A stretch of 64,000 nucleotides of DNA from Aquimarina sp042434915 (GCF_042434915.1 NZ_CP170198.1:1178001-1242000), one strand, 5' to 3'. Numbered from the stretch's first letter, positions 18,976 through 27,890 are shown. The notes: generated from the sequence alone by a model not told the origin. Made by a program: numbers and translations.

Positions 18976-19622
18976 ATAGAAACCTCTTAGATATTGAGCA
19001 TTGGAATCGAAAGGAACACTATGAATTCTTTTCCTCATTTGACGAGCCTTTTTTTGGAATAGTTACCGAAGTAGATTATACTATAGGGTATAAGATTGCT
19101 AAAGAAATGGATACCTCACAGTTTTTGTACTATCTATTTTGTTCTTTAAAAGCCGTTAATGATACCGAAGCATTTAGATATCGTATAGATAATGGTAAGT
19201 TGTATGAATATAATCAAATTCATGCCTCTTCAACCATCGGAAGAGATGATCACACCTTCGGATTTTCCTTTATTGAATTCTGTGCAGACTTTAAAAAATT
19301 TGAACGTAAAGCAAATCATGAAATCGAAGAGGTAAAAAACAGTAAGGGTTTACGATTTAATGAAGATGCCAAACGATTGGATACAATTCATTATTCATCT
19401 ATTCCTTGGTATAATATTTCTGGTTTAACACATGCTAGAAACTACTCACATAAGGATAGTATACCCAAAATTTCATTCGGAAAATATAGAAAAGAAGGCA
19501 CCAAAACTATATTGCCTGTAGCTGTATATGTTCATCATGGGTTAATGGATGGATATCACATAGGCGTTTATCTTGATAAATTCCAAATGACACTAAATAA
19601 ACCTAATATATCTGATTTGTAA
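18972..19622 (+). CDS. chloramphenicol acetyltransferase-like protein
   Basis: 216 residues, the normal CAT monomer length. The catalytic motif HHGLMDG is at about 188-194 (HHxxxDG; H189 base, D193 structural). The N-terminal WNRKEHYEFFSSFDEPFFG and the middle IPWYNISGLTHAR block are typical of the CAT family in Bacteroidota. Acetyl-CoA dependent O-acyltransferase fold. Many chromosomal homologues are not proven resistance enzymes, so I do not infer chloramphenicol resistance. The start overlaps the HAD gene by 4 bp. Confidence 0.85.
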   Translation: MNRNLLDIEHWNRKEHYEFFSSFDEPFFGIVTEVDYTIGYKIAKEMDTSQFLYYLFCSLKAVNDTEAFRYRIDNGKLYEYNQIHASSTIGRDDHTFGFSFIEFCADFKKFERKANHEIEEVKNSKGLRFNEDAKRLDTIHYSSIPWYNISGLTHARNYSHKDSIPKISFGKYRKEGTKTILPVAVYVHHGLMDGYHIGVYLDKFQMTLNKPNISDL

Positions 19623-19682
19623 TTGATTATGATCTTTAATTAATGTAAAGGTTTAATGATATACACAATAGTATACAATGTA

Positions 19683-19718
19683 AAAAGCAGCTATTTTTGT
19701 AAAATAGCTGCTTTTTTT
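19683..19718 (+). terminator. bidirectional terminator
   Basis: AAAAGCAGCTATTTT-TGT-AAAATAGCTGCTTTT with a T-run on both sides. It serves the CAT-like gene on the plus strand and the alcohol dehydrogenase on the minus strand. Confidence 0.9.
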
Positions 19719-19737
19719 TGATTATTTCTATATTATT

Positions 19738-20898
19738 TCAATAGGACATTTCTACGATTTTCTCGACATCTGAAGGTGCAAGTTTACCATGCTCCCCAAT
19801 ACCAGTCCAGCCTCGATCTGTAAAACGGTTAGCAATTGTTTTTGCAGTATTTTTATAATCTTCAGTATAGGCTGATAGTTTTGTCTTTATTCCAAGAGAA
19901 TGGAAAAATTCTTCTGTTTTTTGGATTGCAATTTTTGCTTTTTCATCGATAGACCCCTCGGTTACATTCCAAACACGAGTAGCATATTGTGCTAATTTTT
20001 CTTTTTTACTTTCAAAATTATACGTGTAATGACTCGAAGAAATTATCGCTAATGTTCTGGCGTGGTCTATACCATATAAAGCGGTCAACTCATGTCCCAT
20101 TGCATGAACTGCCCAATCTGTAGGTACTCCTTTTTGAATCAATCCGTTCAACGCCATCGTACAACTCCACATAAAATTAGCTGCGGCTGTATAATCAGAT
20201 GGATCTTTTAGAATTTTTGGAGCGATTGCTATGAGAGTTTGTAAGATGCTCTCGGCAAATCGATCTTGTAATTGAGCATCTACAGGATACGTAACATACT
20301 GTTCTAATACATGTGTAAAGGCATCTGCTAATCCATTTGCAATCTGTCGTTCTGGAATTGACTGTACAACTTGTGGATCAAGAATAGAAAATACAGGAAA
20401 AAGACCAGGGCCTCCCATACCAAGTTTTTCTTGAGTTTCCTCGCGAGTAATAACAGATCCAGAGTTCATTTCAGAACCTGTAGCTGGTAATGTTAAAACG
20501 GTTCCAAAAGGTAATCCTTCTGTGATTGGTTTTTTATTAGTGAGAAGCTCCCAAGGTTCTTGACCTTCATAATACGCCGCTCCTGACAAAAATTTTGTGC
20601 CATCAATAACAGATCCCCCGCCCACGGCTAATAAAAAGGTAATCTCATTCTTTTTGATGACATCTAAGGCATCCAATAGCACCTTGTACTCGGGGTTAGG
20701 GGGAATTCCACCAAACTCCATTACCGTATGTGAACTCAAAGCATTTTTAACCTGCTCATAAATTCCGTTTTTTTTGATGCTTCCTCCACCATAGAGTAGA
20801 AGTATTTTAGCATCTTTAGGAAGTTCATCCTTTAATTTGCTTATTTGATTCTTGCCAAATAAGATTTTAGTTGGATTTTTAAATTCAAAATTTTTCAT
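19738..20898 (-). CDS. iron-containing alcohol dehydrogenase, YqhD/BdhA type
   Basis: 386 residues, the length of E. coli YqhD. It is an NADP-dependent aldehyde reductase of the group III alcohol dehydrogenases. The nucleotide-binding GGGSVIDG is at about 93-100, and the FGGIPPNPEY and TLPATGSEMNSGSVI blocks are diagnostic of the YqhD branch. Metal ligands are expected in NGLADAFTHVLEQYV (D, H), VHAMGHELTA and GIDHARTLAI. Predicted cytosolic scavenging of toxic aldehydes. It is preceded on the same strand, 9 bp away, by a TetR regulator, so the pair is probably co-transcribed and self-regulated. Confidence 0.93.
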   Translation of the reverse strand: MKNFEFKNPTKILFGKNQISKLKDELPKDAKILLLYGGGSIKKNGIYEQVKNALSSHTVMEFGGIPPNPEYKVLLDALDVIKKNEITFLLAVGGGSVIDGTKFLSGAAYYEGQEPWELLTNKKPITEGLPFGTVLTLPATGSEMNSGSVITREETQEKLGMGGPGLFPVFSILDPQVVQSIPERQIANGLADAFTHVLEQYVTYPVDAQLQDRFAESILQTLIAIAPKILKDPSDYTAAANFMWSCTMALNGLIQKGVPTDWAVHAMGHELTALYGIDHARTLAIISSSHYTYNFESKKEKLAQYATRVWNVTEGSIDEKAKIAIQKTEEFFHSLGIKTKLSAYTEDYKNTAKTIANRFTDRGWTGIGEHGKLAPSDVEKIVEMSY

Positions 20899-20907
20899 AG
20901 TTATTGT

Positions 20908-21516
20908 TTATTTTATTTCTGTTTTAATACTATCCCATGCGATATTAAATGCATCTTGAAGTGCTCCGTCAGTTATGGTATAGAGATTTCTTTGTTGAGA
21001 GGTTATTAAAAATGACATAGGGTATAATGTAAAGGCGTATAGGAGGTAGGGATCAATATTTTTGATGTGCCCCTCAGTCTTACCACGATCCCATACATCT
21101 AATAAAATTTTTAAATGTTTTAATGCTTCTTCTCGTGTAGGGTTTTCAACCATAGGAGAGCTGTCACATTGAGTTAAGAAAGCTGATTCTTGCGGAAATT
21201 GCATACGATATCTGGCGATATTAAACCAAATTTTTTTAAAACAACTTTTAACCGGTTCAGTTGGGCTATATTCTTTAAAAGCATACAAGCTTAATTTCTC
21301 TTTGATGGTTAGGTAAAGCTGATTAACTAAATCCTGTTTGTTTTCAAAATAAATATAAATTGTCGCTGGTGAAACCTGTGCTAATTTAGCAATTTTTGAC
21401 ATTGGTGCAGCATGGAAACCGTTGTCGTTGATGAGTGACAAAGTTGCTGTTAATAAAGCTTCTCGTTTTCCGGGATCTTTTTTTCTACGAGTCATGTTTA
21501 CAATATGTGCTGTCAA
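20908..21516 (-). CDS. TetR/AcrR family transcriptional regulator
   Basis: 202 residues. The N-terminal HTH covers about residues 15-60 (LLTATLSLINDNGFHAAPMS ... VSPATIYIYFENKQDLVNQLY), where TIYIYFENKQ is the recognition helix region. The remainder is a helical ligand-binding domain. A second start at MTRRKK (21495) is equally possible. It lies directly upstream of the YqhD-like dehydrogenase in the same transcript. A perfect 14-bp palindrome lies 34 bp upstream of the gene, so autorepression and induction by an aldehyde or other ligand is a reasonable model. Confidence 0.9.
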   Translation of the reverse strand: MTAHIVNMTRRKKDPGKREALLTATLSLINDNGFHAAPMSKIAKLAQVSPATIYIYFENKQDLVNQLYLTIKEKLSLYAFKEYSPTEPVKSCFKKIWFNIARYRMQFPQESAFLTQCDSSPMVENPTREEALKHLKILLDVWDRGKTEGHIKNIDPYLLYAFTLYPMSFLITSQQRNLYTITDGALQDAFNIAWDSIKTEIK

Positions 21517-21549
21517 ATGTTTTAAATTTAAAACAAAAATACAACCATA

Positions 21550-21563
21550 AATGAACGTTCATT
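21550..21563. promoter_or_regulatory. candidate TetR-family operator
   Basis: Perfect palindrome AATGAACGTTCATT just upstream of the TetR gene, the position and symmetry expected for an autoregulatory operator. TGAACGTTCA-type sites are common for this family. Confidence 0.6.
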
Positions 21564-21615
21564 CACTTTTAACAGGATTTTGACATTGGCTTGTTTAAGT
21601 AAAGAGTTGGTAAGT

Positions 21616-22680
21616 TTAATTTTCTTGCTGTTTCTCTTTGAGAATTTCGGTAAATGCGCGCTCTAATTCACTCTGGGTAGCTGGTGGTAATGCCTGCGCA
21701 TATGATGAAGCTGATTCGAGACTAAGGGTTGTAAAAAGCGGAAAATGATCAGATCCTACGTGATCACCTATAACAACTTTTTTAACCCTAAAAGCCGCAC
21801 CTGTAAATATATGATCGAGTGGCCATCTCAATAGATAACTGTTAGCGTTATAGGTGTTAAAAAGTCCACGACCTTTTCTCATGTCTAGTAATCCACTTAC
21901 ACGTTGAAACAAAGTGGTCGTTTCAGACCATGCTACATCATTAAAATCCCCAAGAACAATTACTGGATATTTAGAATTGCGTGCAAGTTTTGCGGTTTTC
22001 ATCATCTCTGCATCACGGTCAACAGATGATGGGTTATGTTGTGGTACGGGAGGTGCTGGATGAATAGCATAAACCTGAATTGTGTCTTTGGAAGGCAGTA
22101 TAATTTTGGTATGAATTGACGGTATAGTATCTTCGATCAGATATTGTATTGTAGATTCGACTAACTCAAATTTTGAGTACATAATCATACCATAAGTGTT
22201 TTCCAAAGGTATTTCGATTTTATAGGGATATGTAATTGTAAGTTTCGTGCTAAGTTGTTTTTTCCATGTACTATTGGTTTCAGTCAATAGTACCAGATCG
22301 GCGTTGAATTGCTCGATATTATCTATTACCTTTGTTGTTTCCTTGTTGTCTTGAAGCACATTAGCTGCATAAATACTTAGTAGTTTGGCGTCATTTGTAG
22401 TAGTTAATACCTCAAAAGGAGCAAAGTTAGTATAGGGGTATATTTTAGAGGCTTGAAAAATGAAACAGATACATAAGATACTCATAAAAATATAATCTGT
22501 AATTTTTTTGGTATTAAAAATTAATAGATAGGAAAGCGTAGCAAGTAGTGTCAAAAAAGTTAATTGTATATGTGGAAAGTCAAAGGAGCGAACCCACCAA
22601 AAGTCAACAGCAATAAATGGAAAAATGGTCAAAATAACCGCAAGAAGGCCAAAACCTCTTAAAAATAATTTAAATTTCAT
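21616..22680 (-). CDS. endonuclease/exonuclease/phosphatase (EEP) family protein with N-terminal membrane helices
   Basis: 354 residues: three hydrophobic helices (about 8-25, 36-52, 60-82), then an EEP catalytic domain. Signature residues: SIYAANVLQDN (Asn), LVLLTETN (metal-binding Glu), AIHPAPPV (His), VIVLGDFND (D and N), PLDHIF (D, H) and the terminal GSDHFPLF (D, H). This is the layout of membrane-anchored EEP proteins common in Bacteroidota. Substrate unknown (phospholipid, nucleic acid or phosphodiester). It sits 34 bp downstream of the DUF2147 gene on the same strand. Confidence 0.87.
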   Translation of the reverse strand: MKFKLFLRGFGLLAVILTIFPFIAVDFWWVRSFDFPHIQLTFLTLLATLSYLLIFNTKKITDYIFMSILCICFIFQASKIYPYTNFAPFEVLTTTNDAKLLSIYAANVLQDNKETTKVIDNIEQFNADLVLLTETNSTWKKQLSTKLTITYPYKIEIPLENTYGMIMYSKFELVESTIQYLIEDTIPSIHTKIILPSKDTIQVYAIHPAPPVPQHNPSSVDRDAEMMKTAKLARNSKYPVIVLGDFNDVAWSETTTLFQRVSGLLDMRKGRGLFNTYNANSYLLRWPLDHIFTGAAFRVKKVVIGDHVGSDHFPLFTTLSLESASSYAQALPPATQSELERAFTEILKEKQQEN

Positions 22681-22714
22681 AGGGTAGTTAATGTAGAGAT
22701 ATGCTAAGGTTGTA

Positions 22715-23161
22715 TTATTTTGTTGAATATAATTGAGTAGTAGTTACACGTGATGCTTCAAAAGTCTTAAATAAAAAACCTTTGTACGCTCTAATATAGC
22801 ATAGATTCATGTTATCTTGATCGATCCATAATTTAACCGTATAACTGTAGCCGCTATCTGCGTTATAAATAGTACCATCAGAAAGAACGCCATCGTTAAA
22901 TTTTAAATTTTCTAAGATGTCAATTCCCACGAGTTCTCTATTTCTTAAATTGCTATCTGGATTCTTATTATCGAGACCGTTATGATTTGAGATCGGATGT
23001 TCTGCCCGTTTAACAATTTTACCATGAAACACTTCTCCCTTTTGGTAAATGTGGATAATAGAGCCACCTTCAATTTTCCAATCACCTAAATAAGATTCTG
23101 GTTGTATTGAAGAAGAACCTAAAAATAACATTAAACACCCTAACACAATCTTGTATGTCAT
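22715..23161 (-). CDS. DUF2147 domain-containing secreted protein
   Basis: 148 residues with a signal peptide (MTYKIVLGCLMLFLGSSS). The mature part begins with YLGDWKIEGGSIIHIYQKG, and a GKIVKR strand, a Lys/Asn/Pro-containing loop (DNKNPDSNLRNREL) and GTIYNADSGYSYTVKLW follow, all characteristic of DUF2147. The fold is a small beta-barrel; the function is unknown. Likely periplasmic. Co-directional with the EEP gene. Confidence 0.8.
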   Translation of the reverse strand: MTYKIVLGCLMLFLGSSSIQPESYLGDWKIEGGSIIHIYQKGEVFHGKIVKRAEHPISNHNGLDNKNPDSNLRNRELVGIDILENLKFNDGVLSDGTIYNADSGYSYTVKLWIDQDNMNLCYIRAYKGFLFKTFEASRVTTTQLYSTK

Positions 23162-23269
23162 ATAACAATAGTAACAATAAAGAGGTAAGGTAAGTAAATT
23201 ATATTTAACCGTTAAAATGGATGATTAACAAATGTTTTTAAAACATACTAATTGAGTACTCTAATAGTA

Positions 23270-23299
23270 AAAAAGGAAAATGAGTTAACCTTCCTTTTT
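23270..23299 (-). terminator. terminator of the 96-residue gene
   Basis: AAAAAGGAA (23270-23278) pairs with TTCCTTTTT (23291-23299). On the minus strand the stem is followed by a T-run and lies just after the stop at 23322. Confidence 0.65.
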
Positions 23300-23321
23300 A
23301 ATTAGTCTATATATTTTAAGT

Positions 23322-23612
23322 TTACGATTCGTTTCTTTCTAAATTTGTTTTGCGATCTGCGCCTTGACTGTGTAATTTATTTTCTTCATCATTGAGTCCC
23401 AAAGGACCATTCCCTTTTTTTGCCTCGTTCCTTCCTGGGATATCTAAATCTTCTCCAGTAAAATCGACAGCATCCTTACGGTGCAGTAAATTTATGTCAT
23501 CGCCTCCATCTTTACGGATTCCTGCATCCTTTTGTTCCAAAATATCCATATCATGTTTGGTGATTTCAGGATTGTAAGGTAGGTTTTTCGTTGTTTTTGT
23601 GTCTTTTTTCAT
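23322..23612 (-). CDS. small hydrophilic hypothetical protein
   Basis: 96 residues, extremely rich in Lys, Asp, Glu, Asn and Gly, with no hydrophobic core; probably intrinsically disordered. Recurrent short phrases (DAGIRKDGGDD, HRKDAVDFTGEDLDIPGR) recall flavobacterial stress-associated small proteins, but I cannot name a family. A terminator follows. Its low-complexity content leaves some doubt that it is a gene, though composition and codon use look coding. Confidence 0.55.
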   Translation of the reverse strand: MKKDTKTTKNLPYNPEITKHDMDILEQKDAGIRKDGGDDINLLHRKDAVDFTGEDLDIPGRNEAKKGNGPLGLNDEENKLHSQGADRKTNLERNES

Positions 23613-23710
23613 AAAAATTATCGTTTTTATTAAAGATAATTTTCTTTTATGAACCCTTGGCAGGCGTTAACGAGATCTAAACTAAAGATTAACGATTATT
23701 AAGAAAATAT

Positions 23711-23908
23711 TTAATCGATGATGTCGCGAATGTCGACCCCCATATAATCAGCAATCTTTTTAATACGTGCAAAATCTTTGGCTAAATCCTTCTGTTTAAC
23801 CACATAATCACCCGCTTGTGGACTAACTCCCAAAGTTTTGGATATGCCATATACCGTTTTAGTGCCTTTACTTTTTTTTAAAAGCCTCTTTAATTTTTTA
23901 TTAACCAT
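23711..23908 (-). CDS. small helix-turn-helix-like protein, hypothetical
   Basis: 65 residues, strongly basic at the N-terminus (MVNKKLKRLLKKSKGTK). It contains TVYGISKTLGVSPQAGDYVV and ends with ARIKKIADYMGVDIRDIID, a pattern resembling the last two helices of Cro/C1-type HTH domains (RIKKIADYLGV followed by DI). It may bind DNA. No partner is evident; it runs opposite to the secreted protein at 24024. Confidence 0.5.
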   Translation of the reverse strand: MVNKKLKRLLKKSKGTKTVYGISKTLGVSPQAGDYVVKQKDLAKDFARIKKIADYMGVDIRDIID

Positions 23909-24023
23909 AAGACAAAACTACATAATAAAACAAAACATTCAAATAAATTTTTATTAAAAAAATATTTGAATAATAAAAATTTACTTGTATATTCGTTTTG
24001 AACAAATCATAAATCCTTGAGCA

Positions 24024-24377
24024 ATGAAATTCCTACTATCGATAACCTTTGTTATTATTTTTTCGGCAAATAATTTTGCTAATTCTTTTAGCCTCACTAA
24101 CAATGAGAATGATAAAAAAACCGGGGAAAGAGAAACTAAAACTAGTAACAAGAGATCAAAAAACTTTCACACTATAAAGCGTTGGAAGATTACAATAACT
24201 TATACCAATGGGGATAAACTTGTGAAAAGTATTTCGGTGAAAGGAAAGACTAAGCTAAGTGCTATGGAAAAAGCTTTTTTGGAAGCAGAGAATTATCTGA
24301 AACATTTAGATAATGTCGATAGCTATAGTGTTACACCGTTAGCAAATAACGAGTTTGTACTTTTGGCAGAAAAATAA
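24024..24377 (+). CDS. secreted small hypothetical protein
   Basis: 117 residues with a signal peptide (MKFLLSITFVIIFSANNFAN). A Lys/Thr/Asn-rich linker follows, then a small alpha/beta module (WKITITYTNGDKLVKSISVK; MEKAFLEAENYLKHLDNVDS; YSVTPL) that reads like two strands and a helix. No family is recognised. It has its own terminator and AT-rich upstream region, so it is likely monocistronic and periplasmic. Confidence 0.6.
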   Translation: MKFLLSITFVIIFSANNFANSFSLTNNENDKKTGERETKTSNKRSKNFHTIKRWKITITYTNGDKLVKSISVKGKTKLSAMEKAFLEAENYLKHLDNVDSYSVTPLANNEFVLLAEK

Positions 24378-24397
24378 AGTATATACATTTAATAGTT

Positions 24398-24430
24398 AAA
24401 GCGAAAGTTTTCGATAAACTTTCGCTTTTT
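24398..24430 (+). terminator. Rho-independent terminator
   Basis: AAAGCGAAAGTTT-TCGAT-AAACTTTCGCTTT with a T-run, 20 bp after the secreted small protein. Confidence 0.9.
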
Positions 24431-24596
24431 TATTTTTTACTATTATTTACTATACATTTTATGGAGTAACATTATGCACTTTGATTTCAATATGTAGTCA
24501 TTAGCTAAAATCCTTAGTAGAAAAGAAATGTTGAAACATTTTTTTTAATATTTTTTTTGTACTTTAGTTATGTAAAATTCTTAAAACCAAAATATT

Positions 24597-24809
24597 ATGA
24601 AAAATTCTCTAAAACGTATTAAAGGATTAAAAAAAATAGACAAAACCAGTCAAGCCATGTTAATAGGAGGGGGTAGACAATTTAATAACTGTGTATCTGA
24701 TTGCTATAGTCTTTATTTTGCCGATAGCTCTAGTAATGCTTGTGCTGTTCCAGATAATAATGGGGGAGTATGCTATGGAACCGTGCAAAACAATCAATGC
24801 TGCATTTAA
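24597..24809 (+). CDS. double-glycine leader, six-cysteine secreted peptide (bacteriocin-like precursor)
   Basis: 70 residues. The leader (MKNSLKRIKGLKKIDKTSQ AMLIGGG) ends in a hydrophobic-GG sequence typical of peptides cleaved and exported by C39-peptidase ABC transporters in Bacteroidota (natural-product-leader type). The core of about 44 residues carries six Cys (NNC, SDC, NAC, GVC and a terminal CC), which suggests three disulfides or another Cys-based modification. No transporter, immunity or modifying gene adjoins it. Target unknown. It has a strong terminator downstream. Family assignment rests on the leader pattern alone. Confidence 0.7.
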   Translation: MKNSLKRIKGLKKIDKTSQAMLIGGGRQFNNCVSDCYSLYFADSSSNACAVPDNNGGVCYGTVQNNQCCI

Positions 24810-24840
24810 ACCTATTCTAAGATTTAAAATAAAAAATTAA

Positions 24841-24888
24841 AATCATCATAGTTGATATAAATATATATTGTCTATGATGATTTTTTTT
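24841..24888 (+). terminator. Rho-independent terminator of the six-Cys peptide gene
   Basis: AATCATCATAG (24841-24851) pairs with CTATGATGATT (24872-24882), followed by a run of T to 24888. Confidence 0.85.
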
Positions 24889-25037
24889 ACTCCATATTCT
24901 TTAGAGCATTGCTATCCAGTTGTTGCTTTATTCTTATATTCTTAACGTACGTTAGTAAGTGTGTTAAACTTAAACTAAAGTGTGAATTTCTTCTTTATTC
25001 ACGGCAGAATTCGGCTATTTTGAATAAAAAAATAATT

Positions 25038-26087
25038 ATGAGTACAATTAAGGCGTATGGAGCAGAATCCAAGGATAGTGATCTCAAATCAATGACTATT
25101 GAGCGAAGAGATACTAAAAATAATGATGTAAAAATAAAAATCACGTATTGTGGTGTTTGTCATAGTGATATACATACTGTACAGAATGATTGGGGTAACG
25201 CAAAGTATCCTGTAGTTCCTGGTCATGAAATTATAGGAAGAGTTGTAGAGGTAGGTTCTGATGTCAAAAATTTTAAAGTCGATGATTTGGTAGGAGTAGG
25301 GTGTATGGTAGACTCATGTCAAGATTGTAGCGCTTGTAATGAAGATCTAGAGCAATTTTGTGAAAAAGGTATGATTGGCACCTATAATGGCAAAGATAAA
25401 CATCTAGGGGGTCATACTTTTGGTGGTTATTCTGAGATGATTGTAGTAGATCAACATTTTGTATTACGCATTCCTGAAAATTTAGATGAAAAAGCAGTAG
25501 CTCCACTTCTATGTGCTGGGATTACAACTTTTTCTCCTCTCAATCATTGGAACGTAAAGAAGGGTGATAAAGTGGGGGTTATAGGACTAGGAGGCTTAGG
25601 TCATATGGGGATTAAATTTGCACACGCTATGGGTGCAAAAGTTGTGATGATAACAACATCACCAGGAAAAGAAAAAGATGCCAAAAGATTGGGTGCAAAT
25701 GAAGTTCTTATTTCAAAAAATGAGGATGAAATGAATAAACATACTAACTCTTTTGACTTTTTATTAAATACGGTACCAGTAAAACATGATATAAATCCGT
25801 ATTTACAGCTACTCAAACGAGATGCAACTATGGTCATGGTAGGAGCAATCGAACCTTTGGAGCCAATGCATAGTGGTAATTTGGTTATGGGACGTAAAAG
25901 AGTTGCTGGATCTCTTATAGGCGGTATAAAAGAAACACAAGAAATGCTTGATTTTTGCGGCGAACACTCAATTACCAGTGATGTAGAAATTATTACTATA
26001 GATACAATCAATGAAGCGTATGATCGTGTTAAGAATTCAGACGTAAAGTATCGATTTGTAATCGATATGAAATCAATAAATATATAA
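25038..26087 (+). CDS. zinc-dependent alcohol dehydrogenase, cinnamyl-alcohol-dehydrogenase (YahK-like) branch
   Basis: 349 residues. I chose the ATG at 25038 (MSTIKAYGAESKD), because the 43 upstream in-frame residues are not family-like. The catalytic zinc site is C in CGVCHSDIHT and H/E in PGHEIIGRVVEVG. The structural zinc is bound by the four-Cys segment CQDCSACNEDLEQFC. The Rossmann GLGGLGHMGIKFAHAMGA binds NADP(H). Predicted cytosolic reduction of aldehydes. It is followed by a long perfect hairpin at the stop codon and then, after 321 bp, by an aldehyde dehydrogenase. Confidence 0.93.
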   Translation: MSTIKAYGAESKDSDLKSMTIERRDTKNNDVKIKITYCGVCHSDIHTVQNDWGNAKYPVVPGHEIIGRVVEVGSDVKNFKVDDLVGVGCMVDSCQDCSACNEDLEQFCEKGMIGTYNGKDKHLGGHTFGGYSEMIVVDQHFVLRIPENLDEKAVAPLLCAGITTFSPLNHWNVKKGDKVGVIGLGGLGHMGIKFAHAMGAKVVMITTSPGKEKDAKRLGANEVLISKNEDEMNKHTNSFDFLLNTVPVKHDINPYLQLLKRDATMVMVGAIEPLEPMHSGNLVMGRKRVAGSLIGGIKETQEMLDFCGEHSITSDVEIITIDTINEAYDRVKNSDVKYRFVIDMKSINI

Positions 26088-26114
26088 AGTATATTAAGAT
26101 ATACTTTATATATT
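26079..26114. repeat. perfect 15-bp inverted repeat over the ADH stop codon
   Basis: AATATATAAAGTATA, a 6-base loop, then its exact complement (26100-26114). The left arm covers the end of the coding frame. It may act as a terminator or mRNA stabiliser, but it has no T-run. The rest of the gap to 26408 is AT-rich and holds a second imperfect hairpin near 26144-26176. Confidence 0.7.
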
Positions 26115-26408
26115 AAATTAACTTACTAAGGATAATATTATGTACTTAAACATCTTTTTTTTAAAAGGTGTTTTTTGTTGGTTTGAATGCTAATGATTCG
26201 TAAAATATCATGTGAATTTTCACATATATAGGCCGGTAGATTGAACAATTTATAATGCATAGTTAAAGAAAGGATAAGCTTTCTTAATAACTCTTTTAAT
26301 GAATAACTAATTATTAATTTAGAGTGTTTATTATTAAGTACTGTTCTAAGGTACTGTATATAATACGAAAATAAATTGCACTAATGTCCTTATATCTAAG
26401 GATCAAAA

Positions 26409-27818
26409 ATGAAAAAGAGTATGGAAACAGAAACATTAACTAAAGGATTTGAAACTATCAATCCTGCCAATGAACAAGAAATTAAACACTATTCATATAT
26501 GTCAGATGATGATATGAACAATGCCATTCATAAATGTCACGAAGCATTTTTGAAATGGCGACATGTATCACTAGAGGATAGAGGAGTTATTATTAAAAGA
26601 ATAGGAGAGGTACTACAAAAGTATCGTTCTCAATTTGCACAACTTATGACCGAGGAAATGGGTAAGTTAGTAAAGCAAGGTGGGCAAGAAATAGATCTAT
26701 GTTCTTCAATATGTGATTATACTGCTACGCAAGGAGCAAAAGAACTTCAAGATGAAACAAGAACATTGCCAAATGGTGGAAAAGGTATCATAACACATTC
26801 TCCAATAGGTGTTATTTACGGAATTCAACCTTGGAATTTTCCCGCATATCAAGCAGTTCGCTATACGATCGCTAATTTAATGGCTGGCAATGGTGTAATT
26901 TTGAAACATGCTGCTAACGTAACAGGATCAGCGTTACTGCTTCAAAAGATTTACGAGGAGGCAGGGCTTCCAAAAAATTTATTTACCGTTTTAATTATTG
27001 ATCACGATCAATCGAATAAGGTAATTGAGCACAAATTAGTGCGCGGAGTAACCTTAACTGGTAGTGCGGGGGCTGGTGAGATCATAGGAGAAAAAGCTGG
27101 TAAGGCTCTTAAGAAAACAGTTTTAGAGTTAGGAAGTAATGACGCTTACATCGTACTAGACGATGCTGATATAGAACATGCAGTAAAGACTTGTGTTAAG
27201 GGTCGAATTTATAACAATGGTGAAACTTGCGTAGCGGCAAAGCGATTTATCGTAGTGGATAAAGTGTATGATGCTTTTAAAACATCATTTGTCGAAAAGA
27301 TGAAAGCTGTAAAAGCGGGCGATCCTACTCTTGAGGATTCAGACTTAGGACCTATGGCGAGAAAGGATTTACTTGAAAAACTACATGATCAAGTACAAGA
27401 AAGTGTTGATAAGGGTGCCGAAATACTAACAGGAGGCCAATTGCAAAGTGGTAAAGGATACTATTATCCTGCTACTGTATTGGGCAATGTTAAACCAGGG
27501 CAGCCGGCATATGACGACGAATTATTTGGACCAGTAGCCTCCTTAATACACGCCAAAGATAACGAAGATGCTATGAGAATTGCAAACGATAGCCGTTTTG
27601 GTCTTGGTGGTGGCATATTTTCTAAAGATGAAAAAAAAGCAATCGATTTAGCTAAAAATCATTTTGATACGGGCATGGTTTTTATCAATTCTTTCGGCTT
27701 GGCACAGCCAAATATGCCTTTTGGCGGTGTTAAAGATTCTGGATTTGGTCGCGAGCATGGAGGTTTCGGAATCAAAGAGTTTACTAACACAAAAGCAATA
27801 ATGTCAATAAACTCATAG
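26409..27818 (+). CDS. NAD(P)-dependent succinate-semialdehyde/aldehyde dehydrogenase
   Basis: 469 residues of the ALDH superfamily. PWNFPAYQAVRYTIANLMAG (cofactor cleft), ELGSNDAYIVLDDAD (general base Glu) and NNGETCVAAKRF (catalytic Cys) are intact. The N-terminal FETINPANEQEI and the C-terminal PFGGVKDSGFGREHG are typical of GabD/Sad-type succinate-semialdehyde dehydrogenases. Oxidises an aldehyde to its acid in the cytosol; the exact substrate is uncertain. An in-frame ATG four codons in is an alternative start. A bidirectional terminator follows. Confidence 0.9.
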   Translation: MKKSMETETLTKGFETINPANEQEIKHYSYMSDDDMNNAIHKCHEAFLKWRHVSLEDRGVIIKRIGEVLQKYRSQFAQLMTEEMGKLVKQGGQEIDLCSSICDYTATQGAKELQDETRTLPNGGKGIITHSPIGVIYGIQPWNFPAYQAVRYTIANLMAGNGVILKHAANVTGSALLLQKIYEEAGLPKNLFTVLIIDHDQSNKVIEHKLVRGVTLTGSAGAGEIIGEKAGKALKKTVLELGSNDAYIVLDDADIEHAVKTCVKGRIYNNGETCVAAKRFIVVDKVYDAFKTSFVEKMKAVKAGDPTLEDSDLGPMARKDLLEKLHDQVQESVDKGAEILTGGQLQSGKGYYYPATVLGNVKPGQPAYDDELFGPVASLIHAKDNEDAMRIANDSRFGLGGGIFSKDEKKAIDLAKNHFDTGMVFINSFGLAQPNMPFGGVKDSGFGREHGGFGIKEFTNTKAIMSINS

Positions 27819-27848
27819 GCTGTAATTCAAAGCGTTAAAAAATTTCAT

Positions 27849-27890
27849 AATAAACATTCGATTGCTAAGCAGTCGAATGTTTATTTTTTT
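27849..27890 (+). terminator. bidirectional terminator
   Basis: AATAAACATTCGA ... TCGAATGTTTATT with an 11-base loop and a T-run to 27890; on the minus strand the reverse serves the NhaC-family gene. Confidence 0.85.

Noticed and set aside
18972..19622. Acquired chloramphenicol resistance gene
   Set aside because: CAT-like family member in a housekeeping-type operon with no mobile element, so resistance is not implied.
24909..25037. N-terminal extension of the Zn-alcohol dehydrogenase
   Set aside because: The 43 residues are hydrophobic and not family-like, and the family start fits the ATG at 25038.
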